Shown here: positions 36,513-44,381 of the stretch, piece by piece
How the letters are laid out: every line of letters begins with the position of its first letter
How positions within the stretch are numbered: the stretch's first letter is position 1
DNA from: a gamma proteobacterium symbiont of Ctena orbiculata
Lineage (GTDB): Bacteria > Pseudomonadota > Gammaproteobacteria > Chromatiales > Chromatiaceae
DNA: 64,000 nucleotides
Direction of reading: 5' to 3'
NCBI GenBank assembly: GCA_003058495.1
Contig: QBVC01000022.1
Location: 62,001-126,000 of the forward strand
Program-made: the position numbers and the translations under genes
The notes under the pieces: generated by a model
What the model saw: only the letters and a program-made list of their open reading frames with translations
Databases searched by the model: none
Told to the model about the DNA's origin: nothing

Positions 36513-37118
36513 ATGGGGATTGCTCAGGATTATTGTAAACTTGGGACAACCGACCACCACAAGGAGCCTATCCTGGAATCGAGCCAAGCCCTTGAACAGT
36601 TTCTCATCCAAGTTGAACGACGCGCATTCACCATGGCGGAACTTGCCACGGGAAACCGCGATGACGCATTGGACCTGGTCCAGGATGCCATGCTGGGATT
36701 GGTAAAGACCTACGGCGACCGCGATACGGAGGAGTGGCCACCGCTGTTCTATCGCATTCTGCAAAGTCGCATCCGGGACTGGTACCGACGCGCCCGGGTA
36801 CGCAACCGGTTTCGCGTCTGGCTGGGGCTCTCCGGCAGGGAGCCGGCAGAGGATGCGGATCCGATCCAGCAGGCGGCGGATCACAATCTGCCGGATACCC
36901 TGGAGCAGGTGGCCTCGCAATACGCCATGGATGACCTGCTGAGTGCCCTGAAGGATCTGCCGCTGCGCCAACAGCAGGCGTTCCTGCTCCGAATCTGGGA
37001 GGGCCTGAGCGTCAGCGAGTCCGCCTATGCCATGGGATGCAGCGAAGGCAGCGTCAAGACCCACTGCTCCCGGGCCGTACACCAGCTACGCAAGCGACTG
37101 GAGGGCTTCAAACCATGA
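36513..37118 (+). CDS. ECF-type RNA polymerase sigma factor
   Basis: 201 residues if started at the ATG at 36513. Family proteins usually start near ALEQFLIQVERRAF, and a CTG at 36573 has AAGGAG 6 bases upstream, so initiation at CTG 36573 is possible. Region 2 contains RAFTMAELATGNRDDALDLV, QDAMLGLVKTY and FYRILQSRIRDWYRRARVRN; region 4 contains LKDLPLRQQQAFLLRIWEGL, SVSESAYAMGCSEGSVKTHC and SRAVHQLRKRL. The stop overlaps the ATG of the next gene, a transmembrane protein, giving a sigma/anti-sigma type operon that continues to DUF3106. Confidence 0.9.
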   Translation: MGIAQDYCKLGTTDHHKEPILESSQALEQFLIQVERRAFTMAELATGNRDDALDLVQDAMLGLVKTYGDRDTEEWPPLFYRILQSRIRDWYRRARVRNRFRVWLGLSGREPAEDADPIQQAADHNLPDTLEQVASQYAMDDLLSALKDLPLRQQQAFLLRIWEGLSVSESAYAMGCSEGSVKTHCSRAVHQLRKRLEGFKP

Positions 37119-37450
37119 AATCGGATGAGCAACAGTTCCTTGCCGGGGTGAAACAGCGCCTCGATGATCATGCCAACGATATGGATCGGTTGACTGCCGC
37201 GCGTCTGCAGGCGGCACGCAAGACCGCCCTCGAAGGAAAGAGCCGATCCGCGCTTGGCTGGCTGCCGGTTACCGGATCAGCCACCGCGGCGACGCTGCTG
37301 CTGGCACTCGCGCTCTGGTATCAAACCGGCTCCGCGCCCGCGCCCCAGTTCAGCGAGGATTGGGAGCTGCTCGCATCGAGCGAGGAGCTGGAGCTGATCG
37401 AGGAGTTGGAGTTCTATAACTGGCTGGAGCTGATGCATGGTGAGAGCTGA
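37115..37450 (+). CDS. Small transmembrane protein, putative anti-sigma factor
   Basis: 111 residues, ATG overlapping the sigma stop (ATGA). N-terminal cytoplasmic helices (MKSDEQQFLAGVKQRLDDHA, RLTAARLQAARKTALEG), one transmembrane helix (ATAATLLLALALWY), then a short acidic periplasmic tail (SEDWELLASSEELELIEELE). This is the layout of DUF3619-like proteins beside ECF genes. Binding to the sigma factor is inferred from position and overlap, not from a recognised anti-sigma domain. Confidence 0.7.
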   Translation: MKSDEQQFLAGVKQRLDDHANDMDRLTAARLQAARKTALEGKSRSALGWLPVTGSATAATLLLALALWYQTGSAPAPQFSEDWELLASSEELELIEELEFYNWLELMHGES

Positions 37451-37703
37451 ATGGATGCCAGGCTGCGGCCCCTGTCCGGCCAATCAGCGAACTGTTTCGG
37501 TGCTGGGTTGCCTCTGCCTGATCCAGCTCTATCTCTGCATGCCCGTGCTGGCTGAACAGGGCGAGGAAGCGGTGCCATCCGCAGCCTTTTTCGAGTTTCT
37601 CGCCGATTGGGAGGACGAAAAGGGTGACTGGCAGGACCCGATGGAGTACCAGGAGATGGGATTGGATTTTCTAGATCAGAAGGAAGACCAAGTCGATGAG
37701 TAG
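37437..37703 (+). CDS. Small secreted or membrane protein in the ECF operon
   Basis: 88 residues; the ATG at 37437 overlaps the end of the preceding gene by 14 bp. A hydrophobic segment (TVSVLGCLCLIQLYLCMPVL) near residues 19-38 acts as signal or anchor, followed by an acidic tail (FLADWEDEKGDWQDPMEYQE). Its stop overlaps the start of the DUF3106 gene by 8 bp. No family is recognised. Confidence 0.6.
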   Translation: MVRAEWMPGCGPCPANQRTVSVLGCLCLIQLYLCMPVLAEQGEEAVPSAAFFEFLADWEDEKGDWQDPMEYQEMGLDFLDQKEDQVDE

Positions 37704-38217
37704 CGTGCAACTCCTGCCGATCTTGATGCTGTGCTGGCTGGCCATGCCGATCGCCGTCTGTGCAGCCGAATCCGTGCCGTGGGAGCAGCTGAGCCAGGAT
37801 GAGCAGACAATCCTGCACTCGTTCCGGGAGCAGTGGGAGACACTCCCGGCCGAACGCCAACGTAAGCTGCGCCGGGGTGCGGATCGCTGGGCGAATATGG
37901 ATCCCGAGCAGAAGCGGAAAGTCAAGCAGCGCTTCCGGCGCTGGCAATCCCTGAGCGCGGAAGAGAAGGCGAAAATACGCAAGCGTCACGCCTGGTTCAA
38001 ACAGCTCTCCCCCGAGCAGCAGCAGCGACTGCGTAAGCGCCGCGAATGGTTCAAGCAGTTGCCTGAAGGGAAGCGGCGCGAGTTGCGTGAAAAATGGAAA
38101 AACATGTCGCCGGACGAGAGACAACGACTAAAACAAAGAATACTCAAACGCTGGAAGAAGATGACACCCCAGCAACGTCAACGCTTGAAGGAGAAATGGT
38201 TGAACAACGGCCAGTAG
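37696..38217 (+). CDS. DUF3106 protein, secreted and strongly basic
   Basis: 173 residues. Signal peptide (LLPILMLCWLAMPIAVCAA), then a helical Arg/Lys/Glu-rich chain with the repeated DUF3106 phrase (LSQDEQTILHSFREQWETLP, MDPEQKRKVKQRFRRWQSLS, MSPDERQRLKQRILKRWKKM). Units of about 18-20 residues recur seven or more times. DUF3106 proteins of unknown function commonly end ECF operons like this one. Periplasmic location is predicted; stress or envelope binding is inferred. Confidence 0.88.
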   Translation: MSSVQLLPILMLCWLAMPIAVCAAESVPWEQLSQDEQTILHSFREQWETLPAERQRKLRRGADRWANMDPEQKRKVKQRFRRWQSLSAEEKAKIRKRHAWFKQLSPEQQQRLRKRREWFKQLPEGKRRELREKWKNMSPDERQRLKQRILKRWKKMTPQQRQRLKEKWLNNGQ

Positions 38218-38267
38218 CCCCGGCAACCCGGAATCGACCCGCGCCGTGGTAAACCTGATGATCGCTT

Positions 38268-39203
38268 ATGGATGCAGAGAATAAGTCCCCCGATTCGCCA
38301 CTGCTGGAGGCCCGCGGCCTGGTGAAGCACTTCGCCTCGAGGCGGGTGGTGGACGCGGTGGATCTCCACTGCCACGGGGGAGAGATCCTGGGGATGCTGG
38401 GCGCCAACGGTGCCGGCAAGACCACCATCCTGCGTATGTGCTACGGCTTCCTGCAGCCCGATGCCGGTGAGATCCGGATCGGCGGCATCAACCGCAGGGA
38501 GGATCCGGACGGCGCCAACCGCCTGATCGGTGTCTGCACCCAGGACGACACCTTCGATACCGACTTCACCGTCCGCGACAATCTGCTGCGATTCGGCAAC
38601 TATTTTCGCCCCCGTCCAAGCGCCATTGAAGAGCGGGTGGATCAGTTGCTGGGGCGTTTCGATCTTGCCCGCCATGCCGCGGCAAAACCGGAGACCCTCT
38701 CGGGCGGCTACAGACGGCGGTTGATGGTCGCCCGGGCCCTGGTGCACCAGCCCAGGGTGCTGTTCCTCGACGAGCCTACCACGGGACTCGATCCCCAGGC
38801 GCGGATGTCGGTCTGGGAACTGGTCGACGGTCTGAGGCAGGAGGGCCTGGGCATTGTCTTGACCACGCACTACATGGACGAGGCGGAACGGCTCTCGGAC
38901 AAGCTGCTGGTGTTGAAAGAGGGGGCGGTGGTCACCTCGGGGGGGCCGCGAACCGTGCTCGGCGACCTGGTGGGGGAACATGTGGTTGTGCTGGATGCCA
39001 ACATCCCCGAAGCCGATGCCGTGCGGCAATGGCTGCTTGATGAGGGCCTGGAGAGACCCACCCGGATCCTCAACAGTTGGCAGATCGCCCTCGATGGAGC
39101 CGGCCTGGCCCGCTTTTCCGCCAGCTTCGGCCAGCTGCGCTTCGAAGTGAGGCCGCCGAATCTGGACGATCTGTTTCTGCAACTGGCAGATAAGCAATCA
39201 TGA
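38268..39203 (+). CDS. ABC-2 exporter, ATP-binding subunit (NodI-like)
   Basis: 311 residues. Walker A GANGAGKTT, signature LSGGYRRR, Walker B VLFLDEPTTGLD, and the switch His in LTTHYMDEAERLSDKL. The C-terminal extension of about 80 residues (LGDLVGEHVVVLDANIPEAD) matches the NodI/DrrA group. It partners with the permease that overlaps its stop by 4 bp. The exported substrate is unknown. Confidence 0.93.
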   Translation: MDAENKSPDSPLLEARGLVKHFASRRVVDAVDLHCHGGEILGMLGANGAGKTTILRMCYGFLQPDAGEIRIGGINRREDPDGANRLIGVCTQDDTFDTDFTVRDNLLRFGNYFRPRPSAIEERVDQLLGRFDLARHAAAKPETLSGGYRRRLMVARALVHQPRVLFLDEPTTGLDPQARMSVWELVDGLRQEGLGIVLTTHYMDEAERLSDKLLVLKEGAVVTSGGPRTVLGDLVGEHVVVLDANIPEADAVRQWLLDEGLERPTRILNSWQIALDGAGLARFSASFGQLRFEVRPPNLDDLFLQLADKQS

Positions 39204-40012
39204 GACTCTACCTGGCCGTAACCGCCTGGCAGAGCTGGTCGGTGCTGATGCGTCACATGACGGTCTACCTGCGCAACTGGCACACAGCCGCACTGCCGCC
39301 GATCCTGGAGCCGGTCATTCTGCTGCTCGTCTTCGGTGTCGGTCTCGGCAGCAGCATCCCCGCCTTCGACTGGAAGGGCCGGGAGATCTCCTACCTGGCC
39401 TACCTGGCGCCGGGCATCCTCGCCTATACCGTGTTCATGACCGCCTTCTTTCAAGCCCTCTTCGCGGCCTATATCCGCATGCACTACCAGAAGACCTGGG
39501 AGGGCCAGCTGACCACCCAGGTGAGGCTGGAACACGTGGTCTGGGGCGAGGCGCTCTGGGCGGCGACCCTTGGCCTCGCCTATAGCGTCATTGTGATCCT
39601 CGTGCTGGTCGGTTTCACGCTCTCGGGCTGGCTCGATCTGCACTGGAAGGGGATGATCCTTACCCTGCCACTGCTGTTCCTGGCGGGGGTGGCCTTCGCC
39701 GCGCTGGGACTGCTGTTCACCGCGATTGTGCCCACCATCGATCATATGAACATTCCCTTCTATCTGGTGATCATGCCGCTGGGCTTTGCCAGTAACACCT
39801 ATTTCCCCCTGGATAGCGACAGCCTGCTGGCCCAGGCATGGCTGGTGGTCAATCCGCTGCACCATCTGGCCGAGGGCATTCGGCTGCTGCTGCTGACGGA
39901 TCAGCTCAGTTATCACCTGCCGGCCGCGGTGGTGCTGTTCGGCCTGATGATCCTGATCCTGTTACCGGTTGATCTCCGGCTGCTTCGCCGCCGGGTTCTC
40001 GGTGAGGCATAG
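39200..40012 (+). CDS. ABC-2 exporter permease (NodJ-like)
   Basis: 270 residues with six predicted membrane helices, including ILEPVILLLVFGVGLGSSIP, YLAYLAPGILAYTVFMTAFF and MNIPFYLVIMPLGFASNTYF then FPLDSDSLLAQAWLVVNPLH. Family motifs of the ABC-2/NodJ permease group are present. Overlaps the ATPase gene by 4 bp, so both are co-translated. Substrate unknown. Confidence 0.92.
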   Translation: MRLYLAVTAWQSWSVLMRHMTVYLRNWHTAALPPILEPVILLLVFGVGLGSSIPAFDWKGREISYLAYLAPGILAYTVFMTAFFQALFAAYIRMHYQKTWEGQLTTQVRLEHVVWGEALWAATLGLAYSVIVILVLVGFTLSGWLDLHWKGMILTLPLLFLAGVAFAALGLLFTAIVPTIDHMNIPFYLVIMPLGFASNTYFPLDSDSLLAQAWLVVNPLHHLAEGIRLLLLTDQLSYHLPAAVVLFGLMILILLPVDLRLLRRRVLGEA

Positions 40013-40154
40013 CGCCACACTACCCCAATCCGTACAGGTGGACCCGATATGGTGATGGCGGTAAAGTTGATGCGTCGGATTCGAGGGTCTGATCAAAAAG
40101 CAAAACAAATTATGATTTCGCTAAAGGATTAAGCGTTTGGGGAGAGAGCAGTTC

Positions 40155-41333
40155 ATGCCATTGGTAAACATGAAAGAGATGTTGCAGCACGCCTATGACA
40201 ACGGCTATGCGGTAGGGGCCTTTGATCTGATCAACCAGGATTTCCTCGCAGGCATACTGGATGCCGTCGAGGCCTGCGAGGCGCCGGTGATCCTCAGCCT
40301 GGCCGAATCCCATTTTGACTATTTCGATTTCGAGCAGTTGATGCCCGCGGTGGAGAAGGCGGCGCGCAGTGCCTCGGTACCGGTGGCGATTCATCTGGAC
40401 CATGGTGAGAGCCTGCAGTCGGCGATGAATGCCATCAATTGCGGCTGCAATGGGATCATGGTGGATGCCTCTCATTCCCCCCTGGAAGACAACATCCGGA
40501 TGACACGCAGCGTGGTCGAGATGGCTCACGGCTGTGGCGTGCCCGTTGAAGGTGAACTGGGTTATGTGCCGGGTGTCGAGGGTGAGGATGCCGAGCGCCA
40601 CCCGGGGGAGGTCAGCTACACCACAACGGAGGAGGCGAGACAATTCATCGAGGCGACGGGTGTCGATTTCCTCGCGGTCTCCATCGGCACGGTGCATGGT
40701 CGCATGCGGGGCGAACCGAAGCTCGATATCGAACGCTTGCAGGATATCAACCGGGCCCTTCAGCTTCCCCTGGTGATCCATGGCGGAACCGGCCTCAGCG
40801 ACGACCAGTACCGACAGCTGATCGACAACGGGGTGGTCAAGATCAACTACTACACCGCGCTGGCCGATGCGGCAGGCGCCGCAATCCGCAACAGTGTCGC
40901 GGCAACGGAGAGTAACGGCTATACCCAACTGACCCGTGGGGTACAGGCTGCGATCGGCCGGGAAGCCGAGCGCTGCATACGCCTCTGGGGCTCCGCGGGA
41001 CGTGCCGCCGAGGTGATGTCCCACTGCACCCCCTGGCTGCCGGTGGAGCACCTGATCATCTACAACGTCAACGGCCTGGATGATGAGGGCGCGAAAGCGA
41101 TGATGGCCAAGGGACGGGATGTGCTGTCAAAGATACCCGGGGTGCTGGAGGTGGCCACCGGCAGCGCGGTGAAGAGCGATGCCGCCTACCGCTACACCTG
41201 GCTGGTGCAGTTCTGCCACCCGGCGGTGATCGACAGCTACCGTGACCATGCGGACCATGTCGCCTTCGCCGATCAGCTCTTCCGACCGGTTGCCGGGGAA
41301 CGCATCAGCATCGATTACGAATGGATCCTGTAG
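40155..41333 (+). CDS. Class II aldolase fused to a C-terminal Dabb domain
   Basis: 392 residues from the ATG at 40155 (GGAGAGAG upstream). Residues 1-285 are a class II fructose/tagatose-bisphosphate aldolase: catalytic Asp82 and zinc His83 in VAIHLDHGESLQSAM, EGELGYVPGVEGED, His181 in SIGTVHGRMRGEPKLD, and His209 in LVIHGGTGLSDDQ. Residues about 296-392 (VEHLIIYNVNGLDDEGAKAM ... SYRDHADHVAFADQLF) look like a stress-responsive A/B barrel (Dabb) domain, giving a protein about 100 residues longer than normal aldolases. Zinc ligands and catalytic residues are intact. The role of the tail is unknown. Whether the substrate is fructose 1,6-bisphosphate or another ketose bisphosphate cannot be told. 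Confidence 0.88.
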   Translation: MPLVNMKEMLQHAYDNGYAVGAFDLINQDFLAGILDAVEACEAPVILSLAESHFDYFDFEQLMPAVEKAARSASVPVAIHLDHGESLQSAMNAINCGCNGIMVDASHSPLEDNIRMTRSVVEMAHGCGVPVEGELGYVPGVEGEDAERHPGEVSYTTTEEARQFIEATGVDFLAVSIGTVHGRMRGEPKLDIERLQDINRALQLPLVIHGGTGLSDDQYRQLIDNGVVKINYYTALADAAGAAIRNSVAATESNGYTQLTRGVQAAIGREAERCIRLWGSAGRAAEVMSHCTPWLPVEHLIIYNVNGLDDEGAKAMMAKGRDVLSKIPGVLEVATGSAVKSDAAYRYTWLVQFCHPAVIDSYRDHADHVAFADQLFRPVAGERISIDYEWIL

Positions 41334-41360
41334 TTAACCCCCACCGGGGCAGAACCTGAA

Positions 41361-41828
41361 TCAGAGCCCCAGCTCGGTCAGCCCCGGATGATCGTCCGGC
41401 CGCCGTCCCAGGGGCCAGTGGTAGAGACGTTGCGACGCCTTGATGGGAAGGTCGTTGATGCTGGCGAATCGCCGCTGCATGAAGCCCTGTTCATTGAACT
41501 CCCAGTTCTCGTTGCCGTAGCTGCGATACCACTGGCCCGAGTCGTCGTGGCATTCATAGGCGAAGCGCACTGCGATTCGATTCCCTTCAAAAGCCCATAG
41601 CTCTTTGATCAACCGGTAGTCCAGCTCCCGGGCCCACTTGCGCTGGAGAAACTGTCTCACCTCTTCCCTGCCCCGGGGAAATTCGGCGCGATTGCGCCAT
41701 TGGGTATCCTCGGTGTAGACAAGCACCACCCGGTCGGGATCACGGGTGTTCCAGGCATCCTCCGCCATGCGAACCTTGAGGGTGGCGCTTTCACGATCAA
41801 AGGGAGGAAGCGGTGGTTTTTCGTCCAT
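41361..41828 (-). CDS. NTF2-like protein (DUF1348 family)
   Basis: 155 residues from the ATG at 41828. Typical DUF1348/SnoaL-like landmarks: [80 protein letters not shown] and [18 protein letters not shown]. Single-domain proteins of this family have a cone-shaped pocket; no enzymatic activity is established. Divergent from a TetR gene across two operator-like palindromes, so it is very likely the regulator's main target. Confidence 0.92.
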   Translation of the reverse strand: MDEKPPLPPFDRESATLKVRMAEDAWNTRDPDRVVLVYTEDTQWRNRAEFPRGREEVRQFLQRKWARELDYRLIKELWAFEGNRIAVRFAYECHDDSGQWYRSYGNENWEFNEQGFMQRRFASINDLPIKASQRLYHWPLGRRPDDHPGLTELGL

Positions 41829-41861
41829 AGTGGATTCCCCGTTGTAGGTGGATAGGCGCAA

Positions 41862-41879
41862 GTAGACAGAACTGTCTAC
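41862..41879. promoter_or_regulatory. TetR-type operator, site 1
   Basis: GTAGACAGAACTGTCTAC, a palindrome except for the two central bases, nearest the NTF2-like gene. Its centre is 37 bp from the centre of site 2. It shares 17 of 18 bases with site 2. Confidence 0.75.
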
Positions 41880-41898
41880 CCGGTAAAGACTAGTCGAT

Positions 41899-41916
41899 GT
41901 AGACAGATCTGTCTAC
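41899..41916. promoter_or_regulatory. TetR-type operator, site 2
   Basis: GTAGACAGATCTGTCTAC, a perfect 18-bp palindrome, 9 bp before the TetR start codon. Position suggests autorepression and repression of the divergent NTF2-like gene. Confidence 0.8.
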
Positions 41917-41925
41917 ACTGTAACC

Positions 41926-42489
41926 ATGCTGATGTCCGAACCCTCGAAGATTGAAGCGCTGCCGGCCCGGGAGCGCATCCTGCTCACCGCCTACCGGCTC
42001 TTCTACCGGCATGGAATCCGCGCCACCGGCGTGGACCGGGTGATCGCGGAGGCGAAGGTGACCAAGGTCACCTTCTATCGCCACTTTCCGAGCAAGAACC
42101 AGCTGGTGTTCGAGTTTCTCGACTATCGCCACCGGCGCTGGATGGATTGGTTCTCCCAATCCCTTGCAACCCATGGCGGCAACCTGGCCGCCCTGGTGCC
42201 GACACTGAGGGAGTGGCTGGGCGACGCCGACTACCGGGGCTGCGCCTTTATCAACAGCCTGGGAGAGCTCGGGACCACGGTTCCCGAAATCGCTGATATC
42301 ACCCGGCGCCACAAGCAGGAGATGAATCGATCGATCGCCGGGCTGCTGCCCGATCCACGGAGCAGGAAGGCGGCCGAGAAGGCGGCGATCATCGGCATGG
42401 CGGTGGATGGCGCCATCGTCGGCGCCCAGTATGCAAAGCCCGCCGAAACGGTGCTGAACAGACTCCAGGCCCTGCTTGATAAACTCTAG
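41926..42489 (+). CDS. TetR/AcrR-family repressor
   Basis: 187 residues from the ATG at 41926 or 185 from 41932. The N-terminal HTH is clear (RERILLTAYRLFYRHGIRAT, GVDRVIAEAKVTKVTFYRHF, PSKNQLVFEFLDYR). The C-terminal ligand domain contains DYRGCAFINSLGELGTTVPE, with the GCxFxN pattern of the TetR_C group found beside DUF1348 genes. The two flanking palindromes are its probable binding sites. Ligand unknown. Confidence 0.92.
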   Translation: MLMSEPSKIEALPARERILLTAYRLFYRHGIRATGVDRVIAEAKVTKVTFYRHFPSKNQLVFEFLDYRHRRWMDWFSQSLATHGGNLAALVPTLREWLGDADYRGCAFINSLGELGTTVPEIADITRRHKQEMNRSIAGLLPDPRSRKAAEKAAIIGMAVDGAIVGAQYAKPAETVLNRLQALLDKL

Positions 42490-42677
42490 ATCTGCCTCGC
42501 TCGCCACACTATTCAGCCATCCCACTGGCAACCTCCCTTTTCACAGCAGTCAACTGTGAAAATGTCACACTTCCACTATTCAATATTCAACTGCAACCCG
42601 TTGTTCATTCATCTATCGTCTGTTACATGTCGCGATAGAAAAAAAAAGAAACCACCTTACGGAAAGGAGAGTCGAGA

Positions 42678-43223
42678 ATGGACAAGCATGATGCGAACTG
42701 TGAGTGTACGGGCAGCTGTTGTAGCTCAAAGTCATCTTCAGCAAGGAATCAGCACCCGCCTATTCACTTGAAAACCGTCAAACAGACCCCGCAAGCCAGT
42801 CCGAGCGTGGAAGATTCAGTCTCTCCTCATCCCCATCTGGCCAATGTCAACAACTATGTCGTTGTCCTCAGCTCCGGTGCGGAGGATGGCGGCAAGCGGG
42901 CCACCTTGGCCTTCTCGGCGGCATGCACCGCCAAGGCCATGGATCTCGATACGCAGATCTTCCTCGTCGGCGACGGCAGCCACTGGGCCTATCAGGGCAA
43001 CTGCGACGGCATCAGCCAGAAGGGCTTTCCCACCCTGGCCAGTCTGATGGAGAGCTTCATCGAACTGGAGGGCAGGATCTTTGTCTGTTCAGCCTGCGAT
43101 ACCGTCTGTTCCCTGCCGCAGGACAATGCGGGCAGGCCCCTGTTCAGGCAGCCGTTCATCCAGCCGCGGGGCCTGGCCTCGGTCATGGAACATATGGTCG
43201 GGGGCAGTTCCATTACCTTTTGA
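42678..43223 (+). CDS. DsrE-family protein with cysteine-rich N terminus
   Basis: 181 residues; GGAAAGGAGAG lies before the ATG. A cysteine cluster at residues 8-15 (CECTGSCC) precedes a disordered linker. From about residue 57 the chain follows the DsrE/DsrF-like fold: NNYVVVLSSGAEDGGKRATL, AFSAACTAKAMDLDTQIFLV, LASLMESFIELEGRIFVCSA and CDTVCSLPQDN. DsrE-like proteins carry or exchange sulfane sulfur; the internal CSACDTVC motif could do so here. The N-terminal cluster might bind metal or sulfur. It is single, far from any dsr operon. Function inferred only. Confidence 0.75.
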   Translation: MDKHDANCECTGSCCSSKSSSARNQHPPIHLKTVKQTPQASPSVEDSVSPHPHLANVNNYVVVLSSGAEDGGKRATLAFSAACTAKAMDLDTQIFLVGDGSHWAYQGNCDGISQKGFPTLASLMESFIELEGRIFVCSACDTVCSLPQDNAGRPLFRQPFIQPRGLASVMEHMVGGSSITF

Positions 43224-43337
43224 TGGCCGGCAGTCATCGCTCGATGCAGACGACCCGGCAGGTTTGTCATTCCAGGGACAGGAAGAGCGCATCTATCCAT
43301 GCCGCTATGGTGACAAGGATGTCACCGCCTATTGCCG

Positions 43338-44381
43338 TCAGCCGGGAAATGCCACCACATGATCCACGGCGAGGCGTATCCCGATCCGTTCGCCGATCCC
43401 ATGATCGTGATGACTCTGCACCAGGCAGAGCAGTTCGGTTCCGTCATCCAGGGAGAGGGTGTAGAGGTACTCCGCCCCTTGAAAGACCTTGTCGGTTATC
43501 TCCAGCTTGAAGTCGCTCTCGTCGTCGTGAACGAGATCGTCGGGCCTCAGCAGGAGTTCAACGGCATCACCCACCTGGTGCTGCTGCTTGAAATCGGCGG
43601 AGAGGATGCCGAGTGAGGATTCGATACGCCCATCCGCCAACACCCGGCCCGGAATCATCCTGCCCTGGCCGATGAAATCGGCGACAAAACGATCCGCCGG
43701 CTTATGGTAGATATTGAATCCGCTGTCCCATTGACGCAGGCGACCGCTACCCAGCACGCCAACGATGTCGGCCAGTGCGAATGCCTCCAGTTGATCGTGG
43801 GTCACCAGCATCGCGGTCACACCCTCCCTCTTCAGGATTGCGCGAACCTCCCCCGCCAACTGCTCCCGCAGCTCCACGTCGAGACCCGAAAAGGGTTCAT
43901 CGAGGAGCAATATCTCCGGCCTCGGGGCCATCGCCCGGATCAACGCAATCCGCTGCTGCTGTCCGCCGGAGAGCTGATGGGGATATTTCTCCTCGAGACC
44001 ACGGAGACCGACCAGCCCCAGTAGCTCCTCGACACGCTGCCGCTGCTGCCTGCCGCTCATCCCCCGCAGTCCGAAGGCGACGTTGTCGCTGACCGTGAGA
44101 TGGGGATAGAGGGCGAAGTCCTGAAACACCATGCCGACCCGGCGCTTCTCCGGGGCCAGGGTATGGCCCGGCCGGGAGACGCTTTTTCCATGCAGCAGTA
44201 TCTCGCCGCTGGTCAGGGGCTCGAAGCCCGCAATGGCGCGCAGCAGGCTGGTCTTGCCGCAGCCGCTGGGACCCAGCAGGCAGCCGATCACCGCGCTCTC
44301 CAGCTCGAAACTGACCCTGTCCACCACCGTCTGGCGGCCATACTTGACGCTGACCTCACTGACTTCAAGCTGATTTTGCAT
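43338..44381 (-). CDS. fbpC: Ferric-iron type ABC transporter ATP-binding subunit
   Basis: 347 residues. Walker A GPSGCGKTS, Q-loop VFQDFALYPHLTV, signature LSGGQQQRIAL, Walker B ILLLDEPFSGLD, H-loop MLVTHDQLEAFALAD, then a TOBE-type C-terminal domain (GRVLADGRIESSLGILSADF). Matches the FbpC/CysA-like group. Overlaps the permease gene by 17 bp. With the substrate-binding protein and permease it forms a Fe(III) import operon. Confidence 0.9.
   Translation of the reverse strand: MQNQLEVSEVSVKYGRQTVVDRVSFELESAVIGCLLGPSGCGKTSLLRAIAGFEPLTSGEILLHGKSVSRPGHTLAPEKRRVGMVFQDFALYPHLTVSDNVAFGLRGMSGRQQRQRVEELLGLVGLRGLEEKYPHQLSGGQQQRIALIRAMAPRPEILLLDEPFSGLDVELREQLAGEVRAILKREGVTAMLVTHDQLEAFALADIVGVLGSGRLRQWDSGFNIYHKPADRFVADFIGQGRMIPGRVLADGRIESSLGILSADFKQQHQVGDAVELLLRPDDLVHDDESDFKLEITDKVFQGAEYLYTLSLDDGTELLCLVQSHHDHGIGERIGIRLAVDHVVAFPG

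Noticed and set aside
36108..37082. 324-residue minus-strand frame with repeated RSPLRSRR-type units
   Set aside because: It is the antisense reading of the RLDRxGDR repeat and the ECF gene.
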